From Paracoccus sp. N5 (lineage in GTDB: Bacteria; Pseudomonadota; Alphaproteobacteria; Rhodobacterales; Rhodobacteraceae): a DNA stretch of 64,000 bases. The stretch is from contig NZ_AQUO01000001.1 in assembly GCF_000371965.1 (NCBI RefSeq), forward strand, positions 1,744,001-1,808,000, written 5' to 3'. Below are positions 36,932-45,746 of this stretch, in pieces. The notes below the pieces were generated by a model, which worked only from the letters and a program-made list of their open reading frames with translations, ran no database searches and was not told the DNA's origin. Each line of letters starts with the position of its first letter. Position 1 is the first letter of the stretch. Position numbers and translations under genes: made by a program.

Positions 36932-37198
36932 ATGGCCGAACAGAACAAGAGCAACACCTGGATCATCGCCGGCGTCATCGTCGTCGTGCTGGTCGTCATC
37001 TACTGGTTCATGTCCTCGGGCACCGAGCCCGCAGCGACCACCGAACCGGCGACGCCGCCAGCCGTCAGCACCGAGCCTGCGCCGGCCGATGACGGTGCCG
37101 TCTCGGTCGAACCCAGCACGCCTGCCACCCCGGCCACGCCCGAGCCTGCTACTCCGGCCCCGGCCGAGCCTGCGGCCCCTGCTACGCCGGCGAACTGA
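36932..37198 (+). CDS. Small single-span membrane protein with Pro/Ala/Thr-rich tail
   Basis: An 88-residue protein starting at an ATG with a textbook AAGGAG site. SNTWIIAGVIVVVLVVIYWFM (about residues 7-27) is one membrane helix. The remaining 60 residues are low-complexity Ala, Pro, Thr and Glu, probably a periplasmic linker. It has no recognised domain. Codon use and base composition match the neighbours. It interrupts the otherwise compact soxBDAG order, and weak hairpins follow it. Confidence 0.8.
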   Translation: MAEQNKSNTWIIAGVIVVVLVVIYWFMSSGTEPAATTEPATPPAVSTEPAPADDGAVSVEPSTPATPATPEPATPAPAEPAAPATPAN

Positions 37199-37486
37199 GG
37201 CGCCTTTTCCGGCGCCCTCGGGCGCCGCGACTGCACGGGTCCGGGGGGCGCATCGCCCCTCGGCTTGCATTGTTTTGCGGGTGGTGCCCCGGCGCTGCCC
37301 CGGCCTTGAACGGGCATTTGACGCCGTTGGGCAGCCCTTGCCCGGCGGCTTGGCCTTGCTGCTTGCCGGCGTTATCGCGCCCGGCGCCACCCCGACCTAT
37401 TCCCGCTTACCGACGCTGCCCCGCGCTCCCGGCCGACCGGCCGGGCGCTTGCGACCGCGCGCGCCCTGCCGTCCAAGGAGTGAACG
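37199..37486 (+). promoter_or_regulatory. Intergenic region before soxD with hairpins
   Basis: GGCGCC-TTTTCC-GGCGCC (37200-37217) and an overlapping GGGCGCC form directly follow the small gene. GGGGGGCGCATCGCCCCTC follows near 37245. No T-run is present, so partial termination or mRNA protection is more likely than a full stop. The remainder, up to soxD, shows no gene. Confidence 0.4.
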
Positions 37487-37852
37487 ATGCTGACCCTGAC
37501 CTGCCCCTATTGCGGCATCGCCGCCGAGGAGACCGAACTCGCTCCGGGTGGCGAGGCGCATCTGAAGCGTTTCGGCCCCGGCTCGTCCGATGCGGAATTC
37601 GAATCCTACCTGTTCGCCCGCAAGAACCCCAAGGGCGTGCATTTCGAACGCTGGCGCCATGCCTATGGCTGCGGCAAGTGGTTCCTGGCCGCGCGCGACA
37701 CCAACACCTTGCAGGTCTTTGGCACCTACAAGGCCCAGACCCCGCATCCGACGCCCGAGATCGTCGCCGCCGTGCAGGCCGCCCGTCCGGGCTGGCAGCC
37801 GGACTGGACCGAAACCCCCGCTGACACCTCCGCCGAAAGCCCGAAAGCATGA
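37487..37852 (+). CDS. soxD: Sarcosine oxidase delta subunit
   Basis: A 121-residue zinc-binding subunit. The zinc ligands are expected in LTCPYCGIAAEETEL (residues 3-17) together with a later Cys/His in FERWRHAYGCGKWFLAARDT, the hallmark of SoxD. The length is slightly above the usual 90-100 because of a C-terminal tail. The ATGA overlap with soxA indicates coupled translation. Confidence 0.95.
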   Translation: MLTLTCPYCGIAAEETELAPGGEAHLKRFGPGSSDAEFESYLFARKNPKGVHFERWRHAYGCGKWFLAARDTNTLQVFGTYKAQTPHPTPEIVAAVQAARPGWQPDWTETPADTSAESPKA

Positions 37853-40779
37853 CCCAGACCGGACCCTTCCGCCTGCCGCGCGGCGGACGCCTGATCGACC
37901 GCGCCTATCAACTGCCCTTCCGCTTCGACGGCCGCCAGATGCGCGGCCTTGTCGGGGACACGCTGGCCTCGGCGATCCTGGCGAACGGCCAGATCATGAT
38001 GGGCCGCAGCTTCAAGTATCACCGCCCGCGCGGCCCCGTCGCCTCGGGCGCCGAGGAGCCCAACGCGCTCTTGGGTCTGGGCGAGGGCGGCCGGTTCGAG
38101 CCGAACCAGCGCGCCACCACCACGGCCCTGGTCGGCGGCATGGTCACCACGCCGCAGAACTGCTGGCCCAGCCTGAACGCTGACGTCGGCGCGATCAACA
38201 ACTGGATGTATCGCTTCCTGCCGGCCGGCTTCTACTACAAGACCTTCATCCACCCGCGCCCGTTCTGGAAGCACGTGTTCGAGCCGATCATCCGCCGCTC
38301 GGCCGGCCTCGGCAAGGCCCCGACCGAGGCCGATCCGGACCGCTATGAACAGGCCTATGCCCATGTCGACGTGGTCGTGGTGGGCGGCGGCATCGCCGGC
38401 CTGACGGCGGCGCGCGATGCCGCGAAGCAGGGCAAGTCGGTCTGGGTGATCGAGCAGACGCCGCAATTCGGCGGCCGCACCCCCACCGACCACGCGGATG
38501 GGCAGACGCGCATCGACGCGCTGCTGGCCGAGTTGCGGGCGCTGCCGAATGTCACGCTGCGCCGCTCGACCATGGCGACCGGGCTTTACGACCACGGCTA
38601 TCTGCTGGCGCGCGAGGCGATTGCCGACCACGACCCGAACGCCGGCCTGCCGCGCCAGCGGCTGTGGCGCATTCGCGCCGGTCATGTCGTGGTTGCCTCG
38701 GGCGCGCTGGAACGGCCGCTGAGCTTTGCCGGCAACGATGTGCCGGGCGTGATCCTGGCCTCGGCGGTGCGCGACTTCATCGACCTCTACGGCGTGGCCC
38801 CGGGCCGCAAGATCGTGGTGGTGACGAACAACGACGACGCCTATCGCACGGCGCTGGTGGCGCTGGACGCCGGCCTCCAGGTCGCGGCGGTGATCGACGC
38901 GCGCACCTCGGCCACGGGCGCGCTGCCCGAGGCGGTGCGGGCGCGCGGCGTGCGCGTGCTGACCGGCAGCGCCGTCGCCGGCATCAAGGGCGGCAAGGCG
39001 GTCGAGGGCGTCAAGCTGTGCGCCCATGCCGGCTCGGGCGATGTGACCGAGGTGATCGACGCCGATTGCGTCGCCATGTCCGGCGGCTGGTCCCCGGTCG
39101 TGCACCTGTGGAGCCATTGCGGCGGCAAGCTGAACTGGTCGGATGCGCAGGCGATGTTCGCCCCCGATCCGAACCGGCCGCCGACCGGCGCCGACGGCCG
39201 CGCGATGGCTTCGGCCGTGGGCGCGGCCGCAGGCGACCTGCTGGTCGCCGACGCGACCGGCGCGGGCGCGGAGCAGGCCATCCTGCCAGTCTGGGTCATG
39301 CCAGCCAACGCCACCCGCAAGATGAAGTTCAAGATGTGGCTCGACTTCCAGAACGACGTGAAGGTGTCGGACGTGGAACTGGCCGCGCAAGAGGGCTACC
39401 AGTCGGTCGAGCACACCAAGCGCTATACCACGCTGGGCATGGCGACCGACCAGGGCAAGGTCAGCAACATCAACGGCCTCGCGGTGCTGTCAAATGCGCT
39501 CAAGCAGCCGATCCCGCAGACCGGCACCACGACCTTCCGCCCGCCCTATACGCCGCTGACCCTTGGCACCATCGCTGCCGAGGCGCGGGGCGAGGTGTTC
39601 CAGCCGCTGCGCAAGACCCCGATGCACGCCTGGCACGAACGCAACAACGCCTTCTTCGAGCCGGTCGGCCACTGGCGCCGCGCCTATTGCTACCCGAAGG
39701 CCGGCGAAAGCCACGGCGACGCGGTGGCGCGCGAGATCCGCGCGGTGCGGGCCTCGGTCGGCACGCTCGATGCCTCGACGCTGGGCAAGATCATCGTCAA
39801 GGGCCCGGATGCCGGGAAATTCCTCGACATGATGTATACCGGCATGATGTCCAGCCTGCCGGTCGGCAAGTGCCGCTATGGCCTCATCTGCAACGAGAAC
39901 GGCTTCCTCGTGGACGATGGCGTCGCCGCGCGCCTGTCCGAAGACACCTGGCTGGTCCACACCACCACCGGCGGCGCCGACCGCATGCACGCGCATATGG
40001 AAGACTGGTTGCAATGCGAATGGTGGGACTGGAAGGTCTATACCGCCAACGTGACCGAGCAATGGGCGCAGGTCGCCGTGGTCGGCCCCAAGGCCCGCGT
40101 GCTGCTGGAACGCCTGGGCGGCATGGACCTGTCGGCCGAGGCGCTGCCCTTCATGCAATGGGCCGAGGGCGAGATCGCCGGCATCCCGGCGCGCGTCTTC
40201 CGCATCAGCTTCTCGGGCGAACTGTCCTTCGAGGTGGCGGTGCCGGCGAACCGCGGCCTCGAGCTGTGGGAAAAGCTGCATGAGGCCGGGCGCGACCTGG
40301 ACGTCACCCCCTATGGCACCGAGGCGATGCATGTCATGCGCGCCGAAAAGGGCTTCATCATGATCGGCGACGAGACCGACGGCACGGTGATCCCGCAGGA
40401 CCTGGGCCTGGGCTGGGCGATCAGCAAGAAAAAGACCGACTACATCGGCAAGCGCGCCCAGGAACGCAGCCATATGACCGACCCGCGCCGCTGGAAGCTG
40501 GTGGGCCTCGAAAGTCTTGACGGCCGGGTGCTGCCCGACGGCGCGCTGGCGGTGGCCGAGGGCGTCAATCCCAACGGCCAGCGCAAGACCCAGGGCCGGG
40601 TGACCTCGACCTATATGTCGCCGACGCTGTCGAAGCCGATCGCCATGGGCATCGTGCTGAACGGCCCCGACCGCATGGGCGAGGTGCTGGAATTCCCGGT
40701 CGCGGGGCAGGAAACCTACAAGGCGCGGATCGTCGATCCGGTGTTCTATGACAAGGAAGGGAGCCGGGCGAATGGCTGA
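37849..40779 (+). CDS. soxA: Sarcosine oxidase alpha subunit
   Basis: A 976-residue subunit with three parts. The N-terminal third holds the ferredoxin-like fold found in SoxA and related dehydrogenases, with FRFDGRQMRGLVGDTLASAI. A Rossmann NAD-binding module has VDVVVVGGGIAGLTAARDAA near 172-191. A C-terminal aminomethyltransferase-type, tetrahydrofolate-binding domain (about 590-970) accepts the methyl group to give 5,10-methylene-THF. It overlaps soxG by eight bases. Confidence 0.96.
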   Translation: MTQTGPFRLPRGGRLIDRAYQLPFRFDGRQMRGLVGDTLASAILANGQIMMGRSFKYHRPRGPVASGAEEPNALLGLGEGGRFEPNQRATTTALVGGMVTTPQNCWPSLNADVGAINNWMYRFLPAGFYYKTFIHPRPFWKHVFEPIIRRSAGLGKAPTEADPDRYEQAYAHVDVVVVGGGIAGLTAARDAAKQGKSVWVIEQTPQFGGRTPTDHADGQTRIDALLAELRALPNVTLRRSTMATGLYDHGYLLAREAIADHDPNAGLPRQRLWRIRAGHVVVASGALERPLSFAGNDVPGVILASAVRDFIDLYGVAPGRKIVVVTNNDDAYRTALVALDAGLQVAAVIDARTSATGALPEAVRARGVRVLTGSAVAGIKGGKAVEGVKLCAHAGSGDVTEVIDADCVAMSGGWSPVVHLWSHCGGKLNWSDAQAMFAPDPNRPPTGADGRAMASAVGAAAGDLLVADATGAGAEQAILPVWVMPANATRKMKFKMWLDFQNDVKVSDVELAAQEGYQSVEHTKRYTTLGMATDQGKVSNINGLAVLSNALKQPIPQTGTTTFRPPYTPLTLGTIAAEARGEVFQPLRKTPMHAWHERNNAFFEPVGHWRRAYCYPKAGESHGDAVAREIRAVRASVGTLDASTLGKIIVKGPDAGKFLDMMYTGMMSSLPVGKCRYGLICNENGFLVDDGVAARLSEDTWLVHTTTGGADRMHAHMEDWLQCEWWDWKVYTANVTEQWAQVAVVGPKARVLLERLGGMDLSAEALPFMQWAEGEIAGIPARVFRISFSGELSFEVAVPANRGLELWEKLHEAGRDLDVTPYGTEAMHVMRAEKGFIMIGDETDGTVIPQDLGLGWAISKKKTDYIGKRAQERSHMTDPRRWKLVGLESLDGRVLPDGALAVAEGVNPNGQRKTQGRVTSTYMSPTLSKPIAMGIVLNGPDRMGEVLEFPVAGQETYKARIVDPVFYDKEGSRANG

Positions 40780-41290
40780 GGCACTGGCAAAGATCTCTCA
40801 GGTGCAGGATCGCGGCATGATCCAGATCCGCGCCGACCTGGACCGCGCGGGCGATGCCATCGCCGGCGCGGCGGGGCTGGCGCTGCCGGGCCAGGGCCGC
40901 ACCACCACCGACGGCAGCCGCCTCATGGGCTGGATGTCGCCCGACGAGCTGCTGCTGGTCCTGCCGCGCGCCGAGACGGCCGAGGCGCTGGCGGCGCTGA
41001 CCGAGGCGCTGGCCGGCGAGCACGCGCTGGTGCTGGACGTCAGCGACATGCGGGCAATGTTCCGCATCGACGGGCCGAAGGCCGCGCAGGTGCTGATGAA
41101 GCTCTGCCCGACCGATCTGGCGGCGATGCCCCAGGACGGGCTGCGCCGCACCCGCGCCGCCCAGGTCGCCTGCGGCATCTGGCGCGACCAGGCCGGCTAT
41201 GTCCTGGTCGGCTTCCGCTCGGTTGCGGATTACCTGCGCGGCATCCTGACCGGCGCCGCGGCGCCTGGCACTTATCTGGAGCCGCGCTAA
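40772..41290 (+). CDS. soxG: Sarcosine oxidase gamma subunit
   Basis: A 172-residue subunit with the fold of a short aminomethyltransferase-like domain (LMGWMSPDELLLVLPRAETA, then ALVLDVSDMRAMFRIDGPKA). Gamma stabilises the tetramer and has no known catalytic site. The start MAEALAKISQ at 40772 is preferred for its GGAAGGGAG site; the longer frame from 40748 lacks one. It ends the operon. Confidence 0.93.
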   Translation: MAEALAKISQVQDRGMIQIRADLDRAGDAIAGAAGLALPGQGRTTTDGSRLMGWMSPDELLLVLPRAETAEALAALTEALAGEHALVLDVSDMRAMFRIDGPKAAQVLMKLCPTDLAAMPQDGLRRTRAAQVACGIWRDQAGYVLVGFRSVADYLRGILTGAAAPGTYLEPR

Positions 41291-41351
41291 TTCCCTTGCC
41301 AGGGCGCCGGCGGGGCGTATGCATGGGGGTCACGCTCAAGGGGTTGATTCC

Positions 41352-41789
41352 ATGCGTCCCATCCTGCGCCCGACGGCGCTTTGCCTGTCCACCCTGCTGC
41401 CCGCGCCGCTGCTGGCGCAAGAGCCGCCGCGGGTGATGATGTGCCAGATCGCCGATGCAAGCGGCACCGGCTGGGTGCCCGACTTCATCATGCTGACCCG
41501 GCAGGTCTCCGGCCCGCAGCAGGGCCGGATCGAGGTCTTCGACCCGATCCTGAAAGCCCAGGTCGGCCGGCCGATCCAGGCCCGGATCGTCGCCGAGGAC
41601 GCCCGGGCGCGCAGCTATGGCTGGGCGCTGGCCGGCGTCAGGAACCAGTCCGGCCAGCGCACCGAGCGGCTGGATTTCCGCCTGACGGTGTCGAAACGCG
41701 ACGGCGCGGCCGAGGTCACGGTCACGGCGCTGGGCTACGACAATGTCATGACCGGGCGCGGCGTCTGCGGCTCGCCGCCCGGCCGGTAA
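41352..41789 (+). CDS. Small secreted protein of unknown function
   Basis: A 145-residue protein with a signal peptide (PTALCLSTLLPAPLLA-Q). The mature part has two cysteines (MMCQIA and GRGVCGS), probably one disulfide linking N- and C-termini, and a beta-rich pattern. No family is recognised. The start at 41352 is chosen because it directly precedes the signal peptide. It lies 61 bases after soxG and 108 before sodB; no functional link is evident. Confidence 0.75.
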   Translation: MRPILRPTALCLSTLLPAPLLAQEPPRVMMCQIADASGTGWVPDFIMLTRQVSGPQQGRIEVFDPILKAQVGRPIQARIVAEDARARSYGWALAGVRNQSGQRTERLDFRLTVSKRDGAAEVTVTALGYDNVMTGRGVCGSPPGR

Positions 41790-41897
41790 TCCCGGAACCC
41801 GCGGCGCATGATCGGCGTTTAGCGGCCGACAGGGCTTTTCCCCGTCTGGCAGACATGCCAGAACATCCTCCGGAACCCTTGGAAAAGGAAATCGAAA

Positions 41898-42497
41898 ATG
41901 GCCTTCACCCTTCCCGACCTTCCCTATGCCCATGACGCGCTTGCCGCCGGCGGCATGTCGAAAGAGACGCTGGAATATCACCACGACAAGCACCACAAGG
42001 CCTATGTCGACAAGCTGAACGAGCTGGTGGCCGGCACCGAATGGGAAGGCAAGAGCCTCGAGGACATCGTCACCGGCACCTACCAGTCGGGCGCCGTAGC
42101 CCAGAACGGCATCTTCAACAACGCCAGCCAGCACTGGAACCACAGCCAGTTCTGGGAAATGATGGCTCCGAATGCCGGCGCCATCCCGGGCGAGCTGGAA
42201 AAGGCCATCGCCGAATCCTTCGGCTCGGTCGACGACTTCAAGAAGAAGTTCTCGGAAGCCGGCGTCGGCCAGTTCGGCTCGGGCTGGGCCTGGCTCGTCA
42301 AGGACAAGGACGGCTCGCTGAAGATCACCAAGACCGAGAACGGCGTGAACCCGCTCTGCTTCGGTCAGACCGCGCTTCTGGGCTGCGACGTGTGGGAGCA
42401 CAGCTATTATATCGACTTCCGCAATGCGCGGCCGAAATACCTGGAAAACTTCCTGAACAACCTAGTGAACTGGGAAAACGTGGCCTCGCGCCTCTGA
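41898..42497 (+). CDS. sodB: Superoxide dismutase, Fe type
   Basis: A 199-residue Fe/Mn-family dismutase of the cytoplasm. Metal ligands are His28 in LEYHHDKHHKAYV, His in NASQHWNHSQFW, and Asp and His in CDVWEHSYYIDF. The Gln in NASQHWNH stands where FeSODs carry theirs and MnSODs have Gly, which favours iron; cambialistic use is possible. The start follows GGAAAAGGA. A strong terminator follows. Confidence 0.97.
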   Translation: MAFTLPDLPYAHDALAAGGMSKETLEYHHDKHHKAYVDKLNELVAGTEWEGKSLEDIVTGTYQSGAVAQNGIFNNASQHWNHSQFWEMMAPNAGAIPGELEKAIAESFGSVDDFKKKFSEAGVGQFGSGWAWLVKDKDGSLKITKTENGVNPLCFGQTALLGCDVWEHSYYIDFRNARPKYLENFLNNLVNWENVASRL

Positions 42498-42519
42498 CCC
42501 GCTCGCCAGAACGAACCGC

Positions 42520-42557
42520 AAGGCCCGCCCTCACCCGGCGGGCCTTGTTTCTTTCTT
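42520..42557 (+). terminator. Terminator of sodB
   Basis: A perfect 10-bp stem AAGGCCCGCC / GGCGGGCCTT with a 7-base loop is followed by GTTTCTTTCTT. The T-rich tail is shared with repeat copy D. Confidence 0.93.
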
Positions 42558-42575
42558 GCCGAAATATCCCGGGGG
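42548..42575. repeat. Dispersed intergenic repeat, copy D
   Basis: TTTCTTTCTTGCCGAAATAT plus CCCGGGGG nearly equals copy C. It directly follows the sodB terminator stem and precedes a long hairpin and GGGGGC-AGA-GCCCCC (42614-42628). Confidence 0.78.
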
Positions 42576-42577
42576 AA

Positions 42578-42612
42578 CGCCCTTGGACCTCCATCGAGGA
42601 GGTCCAAGGGCG
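42578..42612. other. Perfect 15-bp inverted repeat
   Basis: CGCCCTTGGACCTCC and its exact reverse complement are separated by ATCGA. No T-run follows on either strand. It lies between the sodB terminator and rarD and would form a very stable RNA hairpin of 35 nt. Its function is unknown. Confidence 0.85.
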
Positions 42613-42688
42613 TGGGGGCAGAGCCCCCGGCCCCGCTTGCCACCGCCGCGATTCCGGCGCATCTGGTCGGCGGCGAAGGAGCGAGAGC

Positions 42689-43600
42689 ATGAGCGAAGGC
42701 ACGAAAGGCTTCTGGGCGATCATCCTGGTCTGCGTCACCTGGGGGCTGTCGCCGATCTTCTATCGCCAGCTGTCAGACGTGCCGGTGGTCGAGGTGCTGG
42801 CGCATCGCACGATCTGGTCGCTTGCCTTCTTCCTGCTGCTGCTGGCCGGGCAGGGCCGGTTGCGGGAACTGTGGCAAGCCATGACCGGCCCCCATGCCGC
42901 GCGCGCCGCGGCGGCGGCGCTGCTGGTCTCGTCGAACTGGGGCCTGTTCATCTGGGCGATCCAGGCCGGCCATGTCGTGCAAAGCTCGCTCGGCTATTAC
43001 ATCTTCCCGCTGGTCACTGTCGCCCTGGGCCTGCTGTTCTTCGGCGAGCGCCTCGGCCCCGCGCAATGGCTGGCCGTCGCCATCGCGCTTTCGGCTGTGG
43101 TGATCCTGACCCTGGGCCTGGGCGTCACGCCCTGGATCAGCCTGGGACTGGCGCTGAGCATGGGGCTTTACGGCGTGGTCAAGAAATCCCTGCCGCTGGG
43201 CCCGGTCATGTCGGTCGCGGTCGAGGTCGCGCTGCTGACGCCCCTGGCGCTGGCCTGGCTCGCCCTGCAGCAGATGGGCTGGCTGCCCGCCGCCTGGCGG
43301 CATCCGCTGGCCTTCGGCGGCTCGGCCGGGGTGACGGCGCTGCTGGTCCTGTCGGGCCTCATCACCGCGGTGCCGCTGGTGCTCTTTGCCTATGCCGCGC
43401 GGCGGGTGGCGCTGATCACGGTCGGGCTGATGTTCTATCTGAACCCGACGCTGCAATTCCTCTGCGCGGTCCTGCTCTTCGGCGAGCGCTTCACCCGCTG
43501 GCACATGATCGCCTTCGCGATGATCTGGACGGCGCTGGCGATCTATTCCGGCGCGGCCTGGCGGCAGGCGCGGCGCGCGGCGGCATTGGCAAACGGGTGA
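42689..43600 (+). CDS. rarD: EamA-family transporter RarD
   Basis: A 303-residue inner-membrane protein with ten helices in two EamA repeats. FWAIILVCVTWGLSPIFYRQ at the N-terminus and EVLAHRTIWSLAF are RarD hallmarks (the HR pair follows helix 1). RarD is a drug/metabolite-superfamily permease whose natural substrate is unknown (linked to chloramphenicol tolerance by name). The start at 42689 has GAAGGAGCGAGAG upstream. Confidence 0.9.
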   Translation: MSEGTKGFWAIILVCVTWGLSPIFYRQLSDVPVVEVLAHRTIWSLAFFLLLLAGQGRLRELWQAMTGPHAARAAAAALLVSSNWGLFIWAIQAGHVVQSSLGYYIFPLVTVALGLLFFGERLGPAQWLAVAIALSAVVILTLGLGVTPWISLGLALSMGLYGVVKKSLPLGPVMSVAVEVALLTPLALAWLALQQMGWLPAAWRHPLAFGGSAGVTALLVLSGLITAVPLVLFAYAARRVALITVGLMFYLNPTLQFLCAVLLFGERFTRWHMIAFAMIWTALAIYSGAAWRQARRAAALANG

Positions 43601-43641
43601 AACCGCGTATAGAACAGCGCGACAGAACCACCGGGGGCGAC

Positions 43642-44337
43642 ATGGCCAATCAGAACGACAGCTTCATCGACGAGGTCACCGAGGATCTGCGCCGCGACCG
43701 GCTGTTCATGCTGTTCCGTCGCTTCGGCTGGATCGCGCTGCTGGCCATCCTGGGCATCGTCGCGGGCGCCGCCTGGCGCGAATATGCCCGCAGCCAGAAC
43801 GAGACCCGGGCCGAGGCCTGGGGCGATGCCGTGCTGGCCGCGCAACAGGCGTCCGACCCGGTCGCGGCGCTGGCCGCTGTCGATCCGCAGGGCGGGCAGG
43901 GCCGCAAGGCGCTGGCCGAGATGCTGGCCGCCGGCGCCGAGGCCGAGGCCGGCCTGGACCAGAAGGCCGCCGAGCGGCTCAAGGCCGCGGCCGCGGCGGT
44001 CAAGGACGACCCGGTGCTTCACGACCTGGCGCTGCTCAAGGCGGTGATGGCGGCGGGCCCGTCCATGGACGCGGCAGAGCGCGACCGCATCCTGGCCGAT
44101 CTGTCGAAACCCGGCGCGCCCTTCGAGCTTCTGGCGCTGGAGCAGAAGGCCGTGGCGCTGATCGGCGCCGGCCGGACCGAGGACGCGGTGACGCTGATCA
44201 CCCAGATCCAGCAGAAGGACGGGCTTTCCGAGCCCTTGCGCCGCCGCCTGTCCGAGATGAAGATCACCCTGGGCGCCGAGCCCGAACGCCCCGAGGGCCC
44301 CGGCCCGCAACCCATGCCGGCCCCGGCCGCGAACTGA
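43642..44337 (+). CDS. YfgM-like membrane-anchored TPR protein
   Basis: A 231-residue protein with a short cytoplasmic N-terminus (SFIDEVTEDLRRDRLFMLF), one helix (WIALLAILGIVAGAAW) and an Ala-rich helical periplasmic domain with TPR-like spacing. This is the layout of YfgM, the ancillary SecYEG protein encoded upstream of bamB. The neighbouring order here (this gene, bamB, der) matches the enteric yfgM-bamB-der order, a strong contextual support for the call. Confidence 0.83.
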   Translation: MANQNDSFIDEVTEDLRRDRLFMLFRRFGWIALLAILGIVAGAAWREYARSQNETRAEAWGDAVLAAQQASDPVAALAAVDPQGGQGRKALAEMLAAGAEAEAGLDQKAAERLKAAAAAVKDDPVLHDLALLKAVMAAGPSMDAAERDRILADLSKPGAPFELLALEQKAVALIGAGRTEDAVTLITQIQQKDGLSEPLRRRLSEMKITLGAEPERPEGPGPQPMPAPAAN

Positions 44338-44423
44338 TCCGGCGCCGCCCGCGCCGGCACGACAAGAACCGATCCCGTGGCCCGCGCCCTATCCCGCGCC
44401 CGGCCCGGAAAGAGGAGAGAGCG

Positions 44424-45746
44424 ATGACGAGGCTGCCCCTGATCGCCGCTTTGGCCGGGCTGACCGCCCTTTCGGCCTGCCAGCAGCGCGACCCCATCCT
44501 GCCCGGCGAACGGCTGGACCCGCGCACGGTGCTGTCGCCCGACGGGCCGGTGGCCGAGGGGGCGCCGGCGCCGACCACCGCCGCCCTGTCGCTGCCGCCG
44601 GTGCGCGGCAATGCCGACTGGCCGCAGCGCGCCGGCAGCGCCAGCCACGCCTCGGGCAATATGGCGATCGGCGCCGGCACCAGCCGCGTCTTCGCGGTGA
44701 ATATCGGCCAGGCCTCGGACAAGCGCCACCGCATCACCGCCGATCCGGTGGTGGCGGCGGGCCTGGTCTTCACGCTCGACAGCCAGTCCACCGTCACCGC
44801 CACCACCACGGGCGGCGGCCGGGTCTGGAGCGTCGACCTGCGCCCGGCCGGCGAAGGCGACCGCAGCGTCTCGGGCGGCGGCCTGGCCTTCGAGGGCAAC
44901 CGGGTCTTTGCCACCACCGGCTATGGCGAGTTGGTGGCGCTGGACGCCCGCACCGGCGGCATCGCCTGGCGCCAGCGGGTCGAGGCGCCGATCGGCGGCT
45001 CGCCCACAGTGCAGAACGGCGTGGTCTATGTCGGTGGCCGCGACGCCACCAGCTGGGCGGTGCGCGCCAATGACGGCAAGGTGCTGTGGCGCGCCTTCGG
45101 CAATGACGGCATGGCCGGGGTCATGGGCGTCTCGGCGCCTGCGGTGTCCGGCTCGACCGTGGTCTTCCCCTATGCCACCGGCGAGATCATGGGCGTCGAT
45201 GCCCGGAACGGCAACCAGCTCTGGACCGCCAATGTCGCCGGCCAGCGGCTGGGCCGCGCGGTGGGCTATTTCCGCGACGTCACCGGCGATCCGGTGATCG
45301 CGGGCAGCACGGTCTATGCCGGCACCAGCTCGGGCCGGGTCGGTGCCTTCGACCTGGCCAGCGGCGCGATGAAATGGGAGGCGCGCGAGGGTGCCTCGAG
45401 CCCGGTGCTGGCGGTCGACAATTCGGTCTTCCTGGTCAACGACCAGGCGCAGCTGATCCGGCTGGATGCCGCGAACGGCGGCCGGGTCTGGGCGCAGAAG
45501 CTGCCCTATTTCACCGAAGCCGTGATCCGCAAGCAGCAGAAGGTCTGGAACCACTACGGGCCGGTGCTGGCGGGGAACAAGCTTTACCTTGCCGGCTCGG
45601 ACGGCTATCTGCGCGTCTTCGATCCCGCCTCGGGCGCGCTGATCGGCAATGCCCAGATCCCGGGCGGTGCCGCGGCGGCGCCGGCCGTGGCGGGCCAGAC
45701 CCTTTACGTCGTCACCCATGACGGCCAGTTGATCGCGTATAGATGA
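44424..45746 (+). CDS. bamB: Outer-membrane assembly lipoprotein BamB
   Basis: A 440-residue lipoprotein of the BAM complex that inserts beta-barrel proteins. The lipobox LSAC places the lipidated Cys at 19. The body is an eight-bladed PQQ-like beta propeller with repeated blocks such as LVALDARTGGIAWRQ, VRANDGKVLWRA and AFDLASGAMKWEA. The start has AAAGAGGAGAGA upstream. Its stop overlaps the der start by ATGA. Confidence 0.94.
   Translation: MTRLPLIAALAGLTALSACQQRDPILPGERLDPRTVLSPDGPVAEGAPAPTTAALSLPPVRGNADWPQRAGSASHASGNMAIGAGTSRVFAVNIGQASDKRHRITADPVVAAGLVFTLDSQSTVTATTTGGGRVWSVDLRPAGEGDRSVSGGGLAFEGNRVFATTGYGELVALDARTGGIAWRQRVEAPIGGSPTVQNGVVYVGGRDATSWAVRANDGKVLWRAFGNDGMAGVMGVSAPAVSGSTVVFPYATGEIMGVDARNGNQLWTANVAGQRLGRAVGYFRDVTGDPVIAGSTVYAGTSSGRVGAFDLASGAMKWEAREGASSPVLAVDNSVFLVNDQAQLIRLDAANGGRVWAQKLPYFTEAVIRKQQKVWNHYGPVLAGNKLYLAGSDGYLRVFDPASGALIGNAQIPGGAAAAPAVAGQTLYVVTHDGQLIAYR

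Noticed and set aside
37726..39414. 562-codon minus-strand frame opposite soxD and soxA
   Set aside because: Antisense shadow with no recognisable domain or start signal.
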